Source of the DNA: Pseudobacteriovorax sp.
GTDB lineage: Bacteria > Bdellovibrionota_B > Oligoflexia > Oligoflexales > Oligoflexaceae
Assembly: GCA_013215145.1 (NCBI GenBank)
Contig: JABSRP010000040.1
Span: 1-64,000 of the forward strand
DNA: 64,000 nucleotides
Direction of reading: 5' to 3'
The notes below the pieces were generated by a model. The model did no database searches. It was not told the DNA's origin and worked only from the letters and a program-made list of their open reading frames with translations. This document shows positions 8,995 through 17,992 of this stretch, piece by piece (position 1 is the first letter of the stretch; each line of letters begins with the position of its first letter). The position numbers and the translations under genes are program-made.

Positions 8995-10392
8995 ATGTTA
9001 CAAGTTTTCCGAGCTGCCCTCTTTTTGACGACATCTTCGGTATTCATATCCTGCGTAAGCTACGAGCATCCTGAACCTTATTTTGCAGAACCGATTGCAA
9101 AAGATAGTCTATATGCCGAAGACACTGACGATTCCCAGCCAGAGGTCGTACCCGATGAGATTGATGAGGTCATCAGCGAGAAGGCTACTAGCATCCAAAA
9201 CGAGCCCGTAGCTATCGGTCAAGATCCCGACGAAATTAACGAGTCCCTAAAGGGTGGCATTCCCCTGGAACTTAATGACGAGGTGAAACGGTGGATTCAC
9301 TATTTCACCGTCAAAGACAGAGAAAGGTTTCAACGCTTTCTAGACCGAGGCGAGAAGTTTAAAAATATGATTGTTGGAACCTTAAAAGACCAAGGTGTAC
9401 CAACAGAATTGTATTACCTTGCCATGATCGAAAGTGGATTTGTCGTCCACGCCCGGTCTCACGCCTCCGCTGTGGGACTTTGGCAATTCATCAAAGGTAC
9501 CGGCAAGCGCTACGGCCTGCGAATCGATCGCTATGTTGACGAACGCAAAGACCCTATGAGGGCGACCATTTCCGCCTCCATATACCTGAGCGACTTGAAA
9601 AATGTTTTCGACTCTTGGTACCTAGCCATGGCCGCCTATAATGCCGGCGAAATGCGCATACTCAGAGCGATCATGAAGGGGAAAACTAGGGATTTTTGGG
9701 AGCTTGCTCGCGACAAAAGACTGCCGGCTGAAACTATGAATTACATCCCCAAATTTCTGGCAGCTTTGACAATTGGTAGCAACCCCGAAAAATATGGTTT
9801 TGTGATCAACCCGCAACCAAATAGACCCATATTAGCCGCAGTTGACGTCCCTTCACCGCTTCCTCTTAGCAAAATCGCCAAGAGCATCGGTATCAGTGTC
9901 AAAGAGCTCAAGACTCACAACCCTCACCTTAAGAAAAACATGACCCCTCCTGGCAAAAAAGATTACGCCTTATGGGTTCCCATGCAACACCGGGATAACC
10001 TAATTGCAGCCAGAGACACGCTACGCAAACAGACCTTAAAGATCAAAGCGAGTAGAAGTCAAATAGCTGGTACCCAACGCTATCATCGTGTCCGCAAAGG
10101 CGATACTTTAGCTTCTATCTCCCGACGCTATAATCTAAAAATTGCTGAGCTTAAACGACTTAATGGTCTAAGGAGCAATCGGATCTATCACGGGACGAGG
10201 CTAAAAATTAAGCCGAGTTCCACAAGCCGTTCCAAAGTTGCCACAAAAAACTATCGCGTGCGCAGAGGGGATAATCTTCACTCCATTGCAAAAAAATTTC
10301 GCACAACGGTCTATCGCATCAAAAAACTCAATCGTATGAGTCGGAATACTATTTATGCTGGACAGGTACTAAAAGTTGAATCGAGAGGCTAA
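8995..10392 (+). CDS. mltD: LysM lytic transglycosylase lipoprotein (MltD-like)
   Basis: The product is a murein lytic transglycosylase that would cleave peptidoglycan glycan strands in the periplasm. From the ATG at 8995 (465 residues) it has a lipoprotein signal with lipobox FISC (Cys20) and an acidic linker. The SLT domain has the catalytic Glu146 in AMIESGF, then HASAVGLWQFI and AAYNAGEMRI. Two C-terminal LysM repeats (YHRVRKGDTL and NYRVRRGDNL) bind glycan. I prefer 8995 over the upstream ATG at 8950 because AGGAAGG lies eight bases upstream and the lipoprotein signal then starts properly. The next gene begins one base after the stop, indicating translational coupling to a secreted glycosidase. 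Confidence 0.92.
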   Translation: MLQVFRAALFLTTSSVFISCVSYEHPEPYFAEPIAKDSLYAEDTDDSQPEVVPDEIDEVISEKATSIQNEPVAIGQDPDEINESLKGGIPLELNDEVKRWIHYFTVKDRERFQRFLDRGEKFKNMIVGTLKDQGVPTELYYLAMIESGFVVHARSHASAVGLWQFIKGTGKRYGLRIDRYVDERKDPMRATISASIYLSDLKNVFDSWYLAMAAYNAGEMRILRAIMKGKTRDFWELARDKRLPAETMNYIPKFLAALTIGSNPEKYGFVINPQPNRPILAAVDVPSPLPLSKIAKSIGISVKELKTHNPHLKKNMTPPGKKDYALWVPMQHRDNLIAARDTLRKQTLKIKASRSQIAGTQRYHRVRKGDTLASISRRYNLKIAELKRLNGLRSNRIYHGTRLKIKPSSTSRSKVATKNYRVRRGDNLHSIAKKFRTTVYRIKKLNRMSRNTIYAGQVLKVESRG

Positions 10393-10393
10393 C

Positions 10394-11962
10394 ATGCGAT
10401 GGTTCTGCTTAGTGGTGGGTCTAAGCTTTAGTTCCAACGACTCCCTCGCCTCCCAGCTGTCCTTTGGCACAGCCCATAGAACCAAAGTATCTTCGGGTAT
10501 CTTCGGTCAAAACATTATATATGGTCCAGCCGATGGCTCGGATAGCGCCCTAGCATACCCAGTCAAGCGATTCGGTGGCAACGTGGTTAGTCGCTATAAC
10601 TGGCAGTCAAATGCTACCAATACTGGAAAAGACTGGTATTTTATGAATACAGCGGTCTCTATCAAGGTACCTGGCTTTTCCAGTTCACCTAACTTTGTTG
10701 ACGGCTTAACGCGAAAAATAAGTCGGGATGGTGGGCGCTTATTCCTTAACGTCCCTTTCATCGGATGGGTGGCTAAAGACCCCAGAAAAAAGGGTGCCTA
10801 TTCGGTCAAGAAATACGGCAGTCAACAAAAAACCGAACCCTACGATCCTAAGAACGACATGGGGAATGGTGTCTTAAAAAATGGCAAAATGATCACCAAT
10901 AATAGTCCCAAAGATACTTCCGTCAAAGTCACCGCAAAATGGACGGTACGATGGCTATCAAATTTGACAAGAATCCTTCCCCAAAACAGAATTATCGTGG
11001 GCCTTGGTAACGAACCCACCATTTGGGACGAAACTCACCGCGACTTGCGTTTCGGTGATAAAGGCCTTAGTGCGCCTCCAGTGGGTTATGAAGAACTCTG
11101 GCAAAGAACACGATCCTATGCTCGTGCCATAAAAAGTCGCTTCCCCAAGATAAAAACTGCGGGGCCAGGGTCATGGGGCTGGTGCGGCTACTTTTCTTCT
11201 GGAATCGATCGTAAAAACGCTGGCGGGTGCACTAACGGTACAGACAGGCAAAAGCACGGTGGAACTCCCCTTTTGGCCTGGTACATGCAGCGGATTTGCG
11301 CCGCTTCTAAAGATAAATCCAAGCCTTTGATTGACTATTTAGATATTCACTACTATCCAGAAAATTTTGATTTTGCTGATGAATCTGCTCAGGGTCACCA
11401 CAAGCGTTTTCAAGCAATACGCAGCCTATACGACTCAAAGTATAAAGACCCATCTTGGATTAACGAACCCATTGCTCTTATCCCACGAATGCAAAAATTG
11501 ATTGCTGATAATTGTCCTGGGATGAAACTCTCAATTTCTGAGTACAGGTTTGGAACCAGCAACCGAGGGATTAGCACAGCATTGGCCCAAGTAGCTACCT
11601 TGGGAATTTTTGCCGAGCATGGCGTGGATCTAGCCACACATTTTCATCCCATCGAACCTAACTCTCTACTCGAGGCTGCCTTTAGATTGTTCGTTAACTA
11701 CGATGGCAAGGGGTCTCATGTTTTTGACAGCAACTATTTGCCGGTATCTGTATCTCATCAAAATTTGAGGGCGTTTGGCTTCCAAAAAGGCTCTCGGAAA
11801 CTGATCTATCTGATAAACTACGGCACCCAGCCTGTCACACCTACACTTCCCAAAAACTCAAAACCGACAAGGGCCTTTACCCTCAATCGCTCAGGTTTGA
11901 GCGAAGATAGGCAGGTCACTTCAAAAATCGAAGCTATGTCTGCCAAGCTCCTTGTCCTGTAA
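10394..11962 (+). CDS. Secreted GH44-like glycoside hydrolase
   Basis: From the ATG at 10394 this 522-residue protein has an N-terminal signal peptide ending near SLAS. The mature part carries features of family 44 beta-glycanases (endoglucanase/xyloglucanase-type TIM barrels). These are FGGNVVSRYNWQSNATN near residues 60-76, GLGNEPTIWDETH with a probable acid/base Glu207, LDIHYYPE near 316-323, and LSISEYRFG with a probable nucleophile Glu383. A beta-rich C-terminal domain follows. The start is one base after the MltD stop, with AGAGG inside the end of that gene as ribosome binding site. The substrate is probably a beta-1,4-glucan-like polymer, but its pairing with a murein enzyme leaves this open. 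Confidence 0.82.
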   Translation: MRWFCLVVGLSFSSNDSLASQLSFGTAHRTKVSSGIFGQNIIYGPADGSDSALAYPVKRFGGNVVSRYNWQSNATNTGKDWYFMNTAVSIKVPGFSSSPNFVDGLTRKISRDGGRLFLNVPFIGWVAKDPRKKGAYSVKKYGSQQKTEPYDPKNDMGNGVLKNGKMITNNSPKDTSVKVTAKWTVRWLSNLTRILPQNRIIVGLGNEPTIWDETHRDLRFGDKGLSAPPVGYEELWQRTRSYARAIKSRFPKIKTAGPGSWGWCGYFSSGIDRKNAGGCTNGTDRQKHGGTPLLAWYMQRICAASKDKSKPLIDYLDIHYYPENFDFADESAQGHHKRFQAIRSLYDSKYKDPSWINEPIALIPRMQKLIADNCPGMKLSISEYRFGTSNRGISTALAQVATLGIFAEHGVDLATHFHPIEPNSLLEAAFRLFVNYDGKGSHVFDSNYLPVSVSHQNLRAFGFQKGSRKLIYLINYGTQPVTPTLPKNSKPTRAFTLNRSGLSEDRQVTSKIEAMSAKLLVL

Positions 11963-12337
11963 AGTCGACAAATCTACCACTTGGTTGAGCTGGGCTTTTT
12001 CAGCAGGCTGTGGGTTCTCATATTCGAAAAGCTCCGGGACTTGGCTTCCAACGGTTTCAGTTTTCGTTTGGAAAGACCTGTTCGAAACATCAAAGTGCTG
12101 CCTCTATTTGAAAAGCCTCTCTTCTTCAAGCGACGGGCCGCTTGAAACGTTCCATAGATGCGAACTTTTCGTTTTGGTAGAGCAAGAGACAAATATTTTA
12201 GCGGGATAGTTTTTTTAGCACCGAATAACTGCAACGTAACAATAACCTCAAACACATATCGGTAAGCTCAGTATCCTTTATACTATGACACAGTTTTTGA
12301 CCAGTAACGAGAGGATTATGAGCGAGAGCCTTTTAAT
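11963..12337. other. Gene-free stretch, convergent 3' region
   Basis: This 375-base stretch lies between the convergent GH44-like and coiled-coil genes. Two overlapping open frames exist (plus 11952-12209 and minus 11974-12255). Neither has a ribosome binding site, and their products look like low-complexity or highly basic noncoding translation. No terminator with a T tract was found. Confidence 0.5.
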
Positions 12338-12943
12338 CTAAGAGGACTCACTCTTTTTGGCGTGATTACCCTCGACCTCGACACCATCTAACGATACGGA
12401 AACAGCTGATTCTTGTTGGTTGTGTTGCTTTACCGAATCACGAATCTTTTCGGCATACTCATTGGCTGCCTTCGATCTCAGGCCTTCGGTCTGCCTGGGC
12501 TCTTCAGATTCGCCGCTGGCTGCCATCGCCAAGTCGTGCTTTACTTGACGCGTTTCCTCTAAATCAGTCAATAAGGCGTGTATAGACTCTTTTCTTTGGT
12601 TGATCATGATCTCTAGGTCTTCGATCTCGGCATCCAATTTTCGGATACCTTCTTCAAGGTGCTCTTCTTTAATCTCAGCGTCTTTCAAGATATCGACGAC
12701 CTGAATGTCTGTAGATTCGAGAGTTTCCTTGATAACTGCCGCTAAAACCCGCATATCACCATCAGGTATGCGTTTCATCAAACGAATAGCGTCCTCGATT
12801 CCATAGGACTTTTTCATGGCTGCTTTTTGCGCAGGCTGCTGAGGCGGCGGCACAACCTCCCGTTTCGAGAGTCTGGGCATTTGAGGCACGCCACTGGGCT
12901 TTGGCAAGCGAACCATTGCGTCATCTCTTTTTTTTCCAGACAA
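12338..12943 (-). CDS. Hypothetical coiled-coil protein with TTG start
   Basis: The 201-residue protein is cytoplasmic and mostly helical. An N-terminal basic, Pro-rich segment (about residues 11-40) is followed by a helical domain and an obvious coiled coil (about residues 85-145, EEGIRKLDAEIEDLEIMINQ). The C-terminus is charged. The TTG at 12943 is chosen because a perfect AAGGAGG lies six bases upstream. The ATG nearer to that sequence is out of frame and too close. I do not recognise the family; a cytoskeletal or regulatory role is a guess. Confidence 0.65.
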   Translation of the reverse strand: MSGKKRDDAMVRLPKPSGVPQMPRLSKREVVPPPQQPAQKAAMKKSYGIEDAIRLMKRIPDGDMRVLAAVIKETLESTDIQVVDILKDAEIKEEHLEEGIRKLDAEIEDLEIMINQRKESIHALLTDLEETRQVKHDLAMAASGESEEPRQTEGLRSKAANEYAEKIRDSVKQHNQQESAVSVSLDGVEVEGNHAKKSESS

Positions 12944-13134
12944 GACATACCTCCTTTACTTCGACCATAGGGTCATCGGCATCCTCGGTCATCCATTCAA
13001 CTTTTTTTTATAACTAACTAAATTAATTAATTAATCTATTTCGTATTATGGCCGGCAAAGACCATACCAATTGGACTGTTTCTCGCCTCCCTTGCGCCAA
13101 CAATTGCAGGCATTTCTTGCGTAAAATTGTGACC

Positions 13135-13148
13135 TAGGCTATAGCCTA
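13135..13148. promoter_or_regulatory. 14-bp perfect palindrome upstream of sufE
   Basis: TAGGCTATAGCCTA is a perfect inverted repeat about 30 bases before the sufE start and 18 bases before its ribosome binding site. Its position suits an operator or a small leader hairpin. No known regulator consensus is matched with certainty. Confidence 0.4.
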
Positions 13149-13178
13149 AGAAGGTCCGGTGTTGTAAGGAGACGATTG

Positions 13179-13619
13179 TTGACTATTTCTATGACAGAGA
13201 AAAAAGATGCACTGCTGGCGGCGATGAACGCACTGCCAGGCAAAGATGATAAGCTAAAGTTCATTATCGATAAAGGCAAGGCCATGGAAGCTATGCCCGA
13301 TAAGTTTAAAATCGATCAATTTCTTGTAAAAGGCTGTATATCCAGGGCTTGGCTATTTCCTCAACTAAAAGGGGATAAAGTCACGTTTTTTGCCGATTCG
13401 GAAGCCTTTATTGTCAAGGGAATTATTGCTCTGCTTCTAGAAATATACAACGACAGCAGTCCCGCAGATATTCTTACTGAAGATGGGAGCTTTCTCCTGG
13501 AGGCTGGGGTCACCCAACACCTATCTACTAACAGAAGAAATGGGCTTTCAAACGTACTAAACATGATACAGAGTTATGCAGCTGCATTTCAGAAAACTAA
13601 TCAGGAAACGTTATCATGA
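13179..13619 (+). CDS. sufE: SufE family sulfur acceptor protein
   Basis: SufE accepts persulfide sulfur from the SufS cysteine desulfurase for Fe-S cluster assembly. The family pattern is clear: LVKGCISRAWL holds the active-site Cys (Cys53 from this start). Further matches are FIVKGIIALLL and GVTQHLSTNRRNGLSNVL. The length of about 146 residues is normal. Two consecutive TTG codons (13176, 13179) lie four and seven bases after AAGGAG. The ATG at 13191 lacks a ribosome binding site, so a TTG start at 13179 is preferred. The gene overlaps the DAHP synthase gene by four bases (ATGA). No sufS or sufBCD is in the window. Confidence 0.9.
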   Translation: MTISMTEKKDALLAAMNALPGKDDKLKFIIDKGKAMEAMPDKFKIDQFLVKGCISRAWLFPQLKGDKVTFFADSEAFIVKGIIALLLEIYNDSSPADILTEDGSFLLEAGVTQHLSTNRRNGLSNVLNMIQSYAAAFQKTNQETLS

Positions 13620-14956
13620 ACAAAGCTTGGACGCCAGACTCGTGGCGCAATCTTCCCATAATGCAGCAACCTCAGTATGACGATAGCTCGGTATTGTCTT
13701 CGGTTCTATCGGATATCTCCAAACTGCCTCCTCTAGTTTTTGTAGGTGAGGTGGAAACCCTGAAGAGTAAAATCGCGTCGGCTGCAAGAGGCGACTCATT
13801 TATCCTGCAAGGTGGTGACTGCGCAGAGAAATTTGAAGACTGTTCGGCGTCGGTTATTACAGCTAAACTCAAAATTCTCCTTCAAATGTCTGTGGTCCTC
13901 TGCTACGGGGCGAAAAAACCAATCGTAAGGATCGGAAGGATTGCCGGTCAGTACGCGAAACCTAGATCCAATGACACGGAAGTGGTGGATGGCGTCGAGA
14001 TTCCTGTCTATCGCGGGGATATCATCAATTCTTATGAAGCAAGCCAAGAGAAGCGAAAGCCTGATCCTAAACGGATCAAGCAAGCTTATCTGTTAGCGTC
14101 TGCTACGCTCAACTATATTCGCGCCCTGACTAAAGGCGGCTTCGCCGATTTGCATAACCCCCAAAACTGGGAGTTAGAGTTCGTCTCTAAAGCACCAAAA
14201 AAGGACGAATATCAAAAAATTGTTTCCAATATTCAAGATGCCATCAACTTTATGGAATCCCTGGGAACAAGAGAAGACAGCCTCCATTCGGTTGAATTCT
14301 ACACCTCTCATGAAGGCCTCCTTTTGCCTATGGAGGAAGCACTTACAAAATACGAGCCCGCCTACGATGCTTGGTACAACCAAGGCGCGCATATGCTGTG
14401 GATCGGTGATCGTACCCGAGCGTTAGACGGCGCTCACATAGAGTATTTTCGCGGCATAGCAAACCCGGTGGGTTTAAAGATAGGTCCCAGCGCAAACCCA
14501 AGAGATATCGTAGCCACGGTAAAAGCTTTGAATCCAAATAACGAAGCAGGAAAAGTCACTTTAATTGGCCGTTTTGGTCATGACAAGGTCAAGCAACACC
14601 TTCCTAAATTCGTAGAGGCAATTCAGCAAGAATCTCTAAATGTCTTGTGGAGCAGCGATCCGATGCATGGCAACGCCAGCAAAACGGAATCAGGTATCAA
14701 GACGAGAGACTTCGACAGCATCCAGTCTGAGTTGAAGGACTCCTTTGCAATCCATAAGAGTCTAGGTAGCTTTCTGGGAGGAATTCATTTCGAACTCACA
14801 GGAGAGGATGTAACCGAATGCATCGGTGGCACCGCTGGGATCACTGCTGATCAGCTTGAGTTGAAGTACGAAACGTTTTGCGATCCAAGGCTCAATTACA
14901 GCCAGAGCTTGGAAATGGCCCTACTTGTTTCCGAGATGCTCGCCTCACAAAAATAA
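13616..14956 (+). CDS. Class II 3-deoxy-7-phosphoheptulonate (DAHP) synthase
   Basis: This enzyme condenses phosphoenolpyruvate and erythrose 4-phosphate, the first step of the shikimate pathway. The 446-residue length and the motifs LQGGDCAEKF, VRIGRIAGQYAKPRS, SSDPMHGN and GGIHFELTGEDVTECIGG identify the class II (plant/AroH-like) family, which is unrelated in sequence to E. coli AroG. They supply the metal and substrate ligands, so the enzyme should be active. The start overlaps the sufE stop by four bases, implying translational coupling. Regulation by aromatic amino acids is known in the family but cannot be judged here. Confidence 0.95.
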   Translation: MNKAWTPDSWRNLPIMQQPQYDDSSVLSSVLSDISKLPPLVFVGEVETLKSKIASAARGDSFILQGGDCAEKFEDCSASVITAKLKILLQMSVVLCYGAKKPIVRIGRIAGQYAKPRSNDTEVVDGVEIPVYRGDIINSYEASQEKRKPDPKRIKQAYLLASATLNYIRALTKGGFADLHNPQNWELEFVSKAPKKDEYQKIVSNIQDAINFMESLGTREDSLHSVEFYTSHEGLLLPMEEALTKYEPAYDAWYNQGAHMLWIGDRTRALDGAHIEYFRGIANPVGLKIGPSANPRDIVATVKALNPNNEAGKVTLIGRFGHDKVKQHLPKFVEAIQQESLNVLWSSDPMHGNASKTESGIKTRDFDSIQSELKDSFAIHKSLGSFLGGIHFELTGEDVTECIGGTAGITADQLELKYETFCDPRLNYSQSLEMALLVSEMLASQK

Positions 14957-14961
14957 GGCGA

Positions 14962-14978
14962 AGGGCCTCGAGGGCCCT
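14962..14978 (+). terminator. Possible terminator hairpin after DAHP synthase
   Basis: A six-bp GC-rich stem (14962-14967 with 14973-14978) with a five-base loop starts six bases after the stop codon. The following sequence has only scattered T residues, so termination may be weak or Rho-dependent. Confidence 0.4.
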
Positions 14979-15104
14979 CAAATCTTCCCCAATCCAAATT
15001 ACCAGATGTAACTTTAGATAAATATTACGATATCAACAATTGTTTGAGTTTTTCCTTACTTGTACCGAAAAGTATTGATCTAAAAAAACGTGAGGACAAG
15101 GATA

Positions 15105-16253
15105 ATGATGCGTAGCAGATGCGGTGGCATGTTGGTGGTGCCATTACTATTAGGATTACTCAGCTCTTGTAATGATTCTTCATTTTCTGGAAAAAAAGCA
15201 TTAGGCGATGAAGCAGACCCACCTAAAGTGGCCGAAGCTATCCCCGAAACACCACCGGTTGTGGTGACAACCGTAGATGAGGAAGACAACCTTGCTGTCT
15301 CAGAGTACCCGTTCGGGGAACCTGATCCTGCGGTGGATTATCTTTTTGTCATCGATAATTCGGTGTCTATGGGTCCGATACTGGCCGATGTTAACAAAGG
15401 CTATGCGTCGATTGTCGGGACGAACTCGTTTCCGCCTAATTCTAAAGTAGCTGTCATGACAACCATGATTGGCGACCCCGTCGACTTCGCAAAAACTCAT
15501 TCATCGGTGGCCACATACACTTTTATAGAGAACGAACCTGGCTTCCTGAATTTCGTCGACAAGGCAAGTATTGATGCTTTCGTTGCCCTAGACGCAGATT
15601 TCGCAAACGACTTTCCCGTAGCTGGTTGTGCCAACAAGTGGTTTTCGCCTGAAGACGTAAACGCCGATGGGGTACCTTGCCTACTAGCAGCAACGCAATC
15701 GGTTTTTTCAGCTTTGATTTCAGAGCCGGGCATACATGCCTTTCAGCAACTTCTTCTTAAGCATGCCGGGACTCCGCTGTTTCGAGAAAACGCGCTTCTC
15801 AACGTCATCTTTGTGTCGGATACCCATGATCCTGGTGTGGATAACGCGGACCTCAAAGCCGCAACTCCCGTCTACAACGAGCTTGTGACGATGGCAAATG
15901 TAGATAATAAACTCAGAAACGTGAAATTTCATGCGCTGGCCCCTGAAGTCCAATGTACTGGCGAGGGAACTCACGACTTTTCCTACTTTACGCTAGTCGC
16001 AGCATCTGCAGGACTCAAGCAAGATCCTTGCGCAACAGATGACTACCAAGCATTTCTGAAAGCAATGATCGAAGCTAGCGTTATCGATGCTCCCAACTTT
16101 AACCTAGAGTACTCTGCGACTCAAATCAAAGAGGTGCTAGTTGATGGTGTCGCGACAACTGAGTTTACGGTAAGTGAGGATGGGAAAGCCATTTCCATTC
16201 CTAGCCTTGATCCCAAAACTCCCGTCACCGTTCAAGTGGTTTACTCAATTTAG
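15105..16253 (+). CDS. VWA-domain lipoprotein
   Basis: The product has a lipoprotein signal with lipobox LLSSC about 20 residues from the start and a Pro/Glu-rich linker. A von Willebrand factor A-like domain then opens with DYLFVIDNSVSMG, an intact DxSxS metal-ion-dependent adhesion site. Later segments (LNVIFVSDTHDPGV) fit the central strand of that fold. Cysteines between about residues 180 and 310 probably form disulfides. A short beta-rich C-terminal domain follows. AAGGA lies just before ATG codons at 15105 and 15108; the upstream GTG at 15090 is less likely. Role: surface adhesion or protein interaction, inferred from the family. Confidence 0.78.
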   Translation: MMRSRCGGMLVVPLLLGLLSSCNDSSFSGKKALGDEADPPKVAEAIPETPPVVVTTVDEEDNLAVSEYPFGEPDPAVDYLFVIDNSVSMGPILADVNKGYASIVGTNSFPPNSKVAVMTTMIGDPVDFAKTHSSVATYTFIENEPGFLNFVDKASIDAFVALDADFANDFPVAGCANKWFSPEDVNADGVPCLLAATQSVFSALISEPGIHAFQQLLLKHAGTPLFRENALLNVIFVSDTHDPGVDNADLKAATPVYNELVTMANVDNKLRNVKFHALAPEVQCTGEGTHDFSYFTLVAASAGLKQDPCATDDYQAFLKAMIEASVIDAPNFNLEYSATQIKEVLVDGVATTEFTVSEDGKAISIPSLDPKTPVTVQVVYSI

Positions 16254-16303
16254 TGAGCAGAACCATTTGTAAGACTCTAGAGGCATCCACTCTATGGTTG
16301 CCA

Positions 16304-16729
16304 TTACTCTCCGGGAGCCATAGGCAAATCTGGCAGTTTTCTTTCACCCACATCAAAGTCTTCTTCCTTTTGAGGCTCTTTAGGCTTTGCTACCTGTTTT
16401 TTCCCCGATTTGTCTAGCCCGCGACAATCCAAGTAGCTCCAGTCTCGGACTAAGCCTTCTTTGTCCAATTGCAGCTCAGAAGTGCAGACTTTTTTGATCA
16501 CGGTTTCTGATAAAGGCTCCTGCTCTAACACCAAGATATCTTTAAAACGAACGGTGCGGCCTGATGTTTTGGGCAAATTATAGTCTGGTTCTCCCCACTT
16601 TCCCTTAATAAACTCAAAAGACATGTCCGTCAAACCACTGATTTCGGGACGATACTTTGCTTCAGGAACTGTTTCACAAGCAAGATTTCCGAGCAAAACG
16701 ACCGTCAAGGACAAGATGGGAGTTTTCAC
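16304..16729 (-). CDS. Small lipoprotein of unknown function
   Basis: From GTG at 16729 the protein is 141 residues with a clear lipoprotein signal (KTPILSLTVVLLGNLAC, lipobox GNLAC). The mature part contains FEFIKGKWGEPDYNLPKTSG and a beta-rich stretch, somewhat like the small BamE/SmpA lipoprotein fold (GxPD-type turn). The C-terminus is Lys/Pro/Glu-rich. The GTG is preferred over a TTG four codons upstream because TGGAG lies six bases before it. The BamE resemblance is weak and only a suggestion. Confidence 0.65.
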   Translation of the reverse strand: MKTPILSLTVVLLGNLACETVPEAKYRPEISGLTDMSFEFIKGKWGEPDYNLPKTSGRTVRFKDILVLEQEPLSETVIKKVCTSELQLDKEGLVRDWSYLDCRGLDKSGKKQVAKPKEPQKEEDFDVGERKLPDLPMAPGE

Positions 16730-16835
16730 AGCAGGCTCCAAAGTGGGTTTCTTTACGAAAGTTTTGCTCCCATTTTACTAGACTCTAGTATAAGTTGCAT
16801 CTCGCAGGTTTAATTAACTTAATTAAGAGTACGAG

Positions 16836-17807
16836 ATGATCAGGTATTTCATAGTTCTTTGCCTTAGTTTTTCAAGTAGTCTCCTTGGCTCCATTCCCTC
16901 TATGACTTTCGATGAGATAGATCGTATCGCCTTTGGTTCTTGCAACCACCAGGATAAAGCGCAACCTCTTTGGAATGCCATTGTCAGACAAAATCCTCAG
17001 CTTTGGATATGGACCGGAGATGTCGTATATGCTGATACCTCTGACAGTAGCGAAAGACAGACGATCTACAAAAAGCAAAAGACCCAGAGCGACTATGCGG
17101 CCTTTAGGGCTAGAATCCCGATTATAGGAACTTGGGACGATCATGATTACGCTGACAATAATTCGGATCGGACAGCAAAAAACCGTGAGGAATCTCAAAA
17201 TGATTTCTTGGAGTTTATAGATCAAAGGGCCAATCACCCAAAAGATCGAAAAGGAGTCTACCGATCTTATAGTTTTGGCCCAAAAGGCCGCCACTTAAAG
17301 GTGTTCTTATTGGACACTCGATTTCACAAAGACCCATGGGGAACCGATTCTGGTACGATTTTAGGTGAGGATCAATGGAAGTGGCTCGAAGCTGGGCTAA
17401 AGCAAAGCCGAGCAGAGGTCAACATAATCGTTTCGAGCATTCAAGTACTACCGAAGGAGCATCGGTTTGAGAAATGGCAAAATTTTCCAAAAGAACGAGA
17501 CAGGCTGTTAACCTTGCTGAGTTCGCAGAACGTTAAGACTCCCATCATCATTAGTGGGGACAGACATATCGCAGAAATATCCGGACTGACTATCAACGGC
17601 CGCAACATCACCGAAGTCACTAGTAGTGGCATGACACATAGTTACAGCAGCTTTTCCAGTGAAGCCAACAAGCTTCGATTTGGAGAGGTATACTACCAAC
17701 TAAATTTTGGTGAAATTGACATCAATTGGGGTCGTAGAACGGCGGACATCTCTGTGAGAGATCAAGGCGCCCAGGCCGTCCTAACAAGAAGGATATATTT
17801 AGACTAA
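16836..17807 (+). CDS. Secreted PhoD-like alkaline phosphatase/phosphodiesterase
   Basis: The 323-residue protein has a signal peptide (MIRYFIVLCLSFSSSLLGS) followed by the PhoD-type metallophosphatase core. The motifs are IAFGSCNHQ near residues 31-39, WIWTGDVVYADTSD near 58-71, IIGTWDDHDYADNN near 100-113 and IISGDRHIAEIS near residue 240. All metal-binding motifs are present, so activity is expected in the periplasm. It is shorter than the other PhoD-like protein in this window and lacks its N-terminal domain. Its end overlaps the convergent 62-residue gene by four bases. Confidence 0.88.
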   Translation: MIRYFIVLCLSFSSSLLGSIPSMTFDEIDRIAFGSCNHQDKAQPLWNAIVRQNPQLWIWTGDVVYADTSDSSERQTIYKKQKTQSDYAAFRARIPIIGTWDDHDYADNNSDRTAKNREESQNDFLEFIDQRANHPKDRKGVYRSYSFGPKGRHLKVFLLDTRFHKDPWGTDSGTILGEDQWKWLEAGLKQSRAEVNIIVSSIQVLPKEHRFEKWQNFPKERDRLLTLLSSQNVKTPIIISGDRHIAEISGLTINGRNITEVTSSGMTHSYSSFSSEANKLRFGEVYYQLNFGEIDINWGRRTADISVRDQGAQAVLTRRIYLD

Positions 17808-17992
17808 TGGTCTGTGTTATGTCCATGTAGCTTATCGCCACAGTATATTAGTTCGTGGCGCTCACACTCAGGGTCAGCCGCTGCATTCATTGCGAATACG
17901 CCAATAATCGAAGCGACGATAAAAACCAACATGACGGGAAGTATTACGTTGTCCCATTTGTTGACATACTCAGCTTCATTAAAATCGCTCAT
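17804..17992 (-). CDS. Small single-span membrane protein
   Basis: This 62-residue protein has one clear transmembrane segment (about residues 16-37, VILPVMLVFIVASIIGVFAM). A short acidic N-terminus precedes it, and the C-terminal tail contains two Cys and three His (CERHELIYCGDKLHGHNTDH). AAAGGT lies upstream of the ATG. The size and tail suggest a small respiratory subunit or metal-binding membrane peptide, but I cannot name the family. It is convergent with the PhoD-like gene. Confidence 0.6.
   Translation of the reverse strand: MSDFNEAEYVNKWDNVILPVMLVFIVASIIGVFAMNAAADPECERHELIYCGDKLHGHNTDH

Noticed and set aside
11952-12255. Overlapping frames of 85 (plus) and 93 (minus) codons after the GH44-like gene
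   Set aside because: Neither has a start signal. One is Ser-rich and the other very basic, as expected for noncoding translation, and they exclude each other.
13011-13040. TTAA-rich tandem pattern before the coiled-coil gene
   Set aside because: Short AT-rich promoter-type sequence; not a repeat array or recognisable element.
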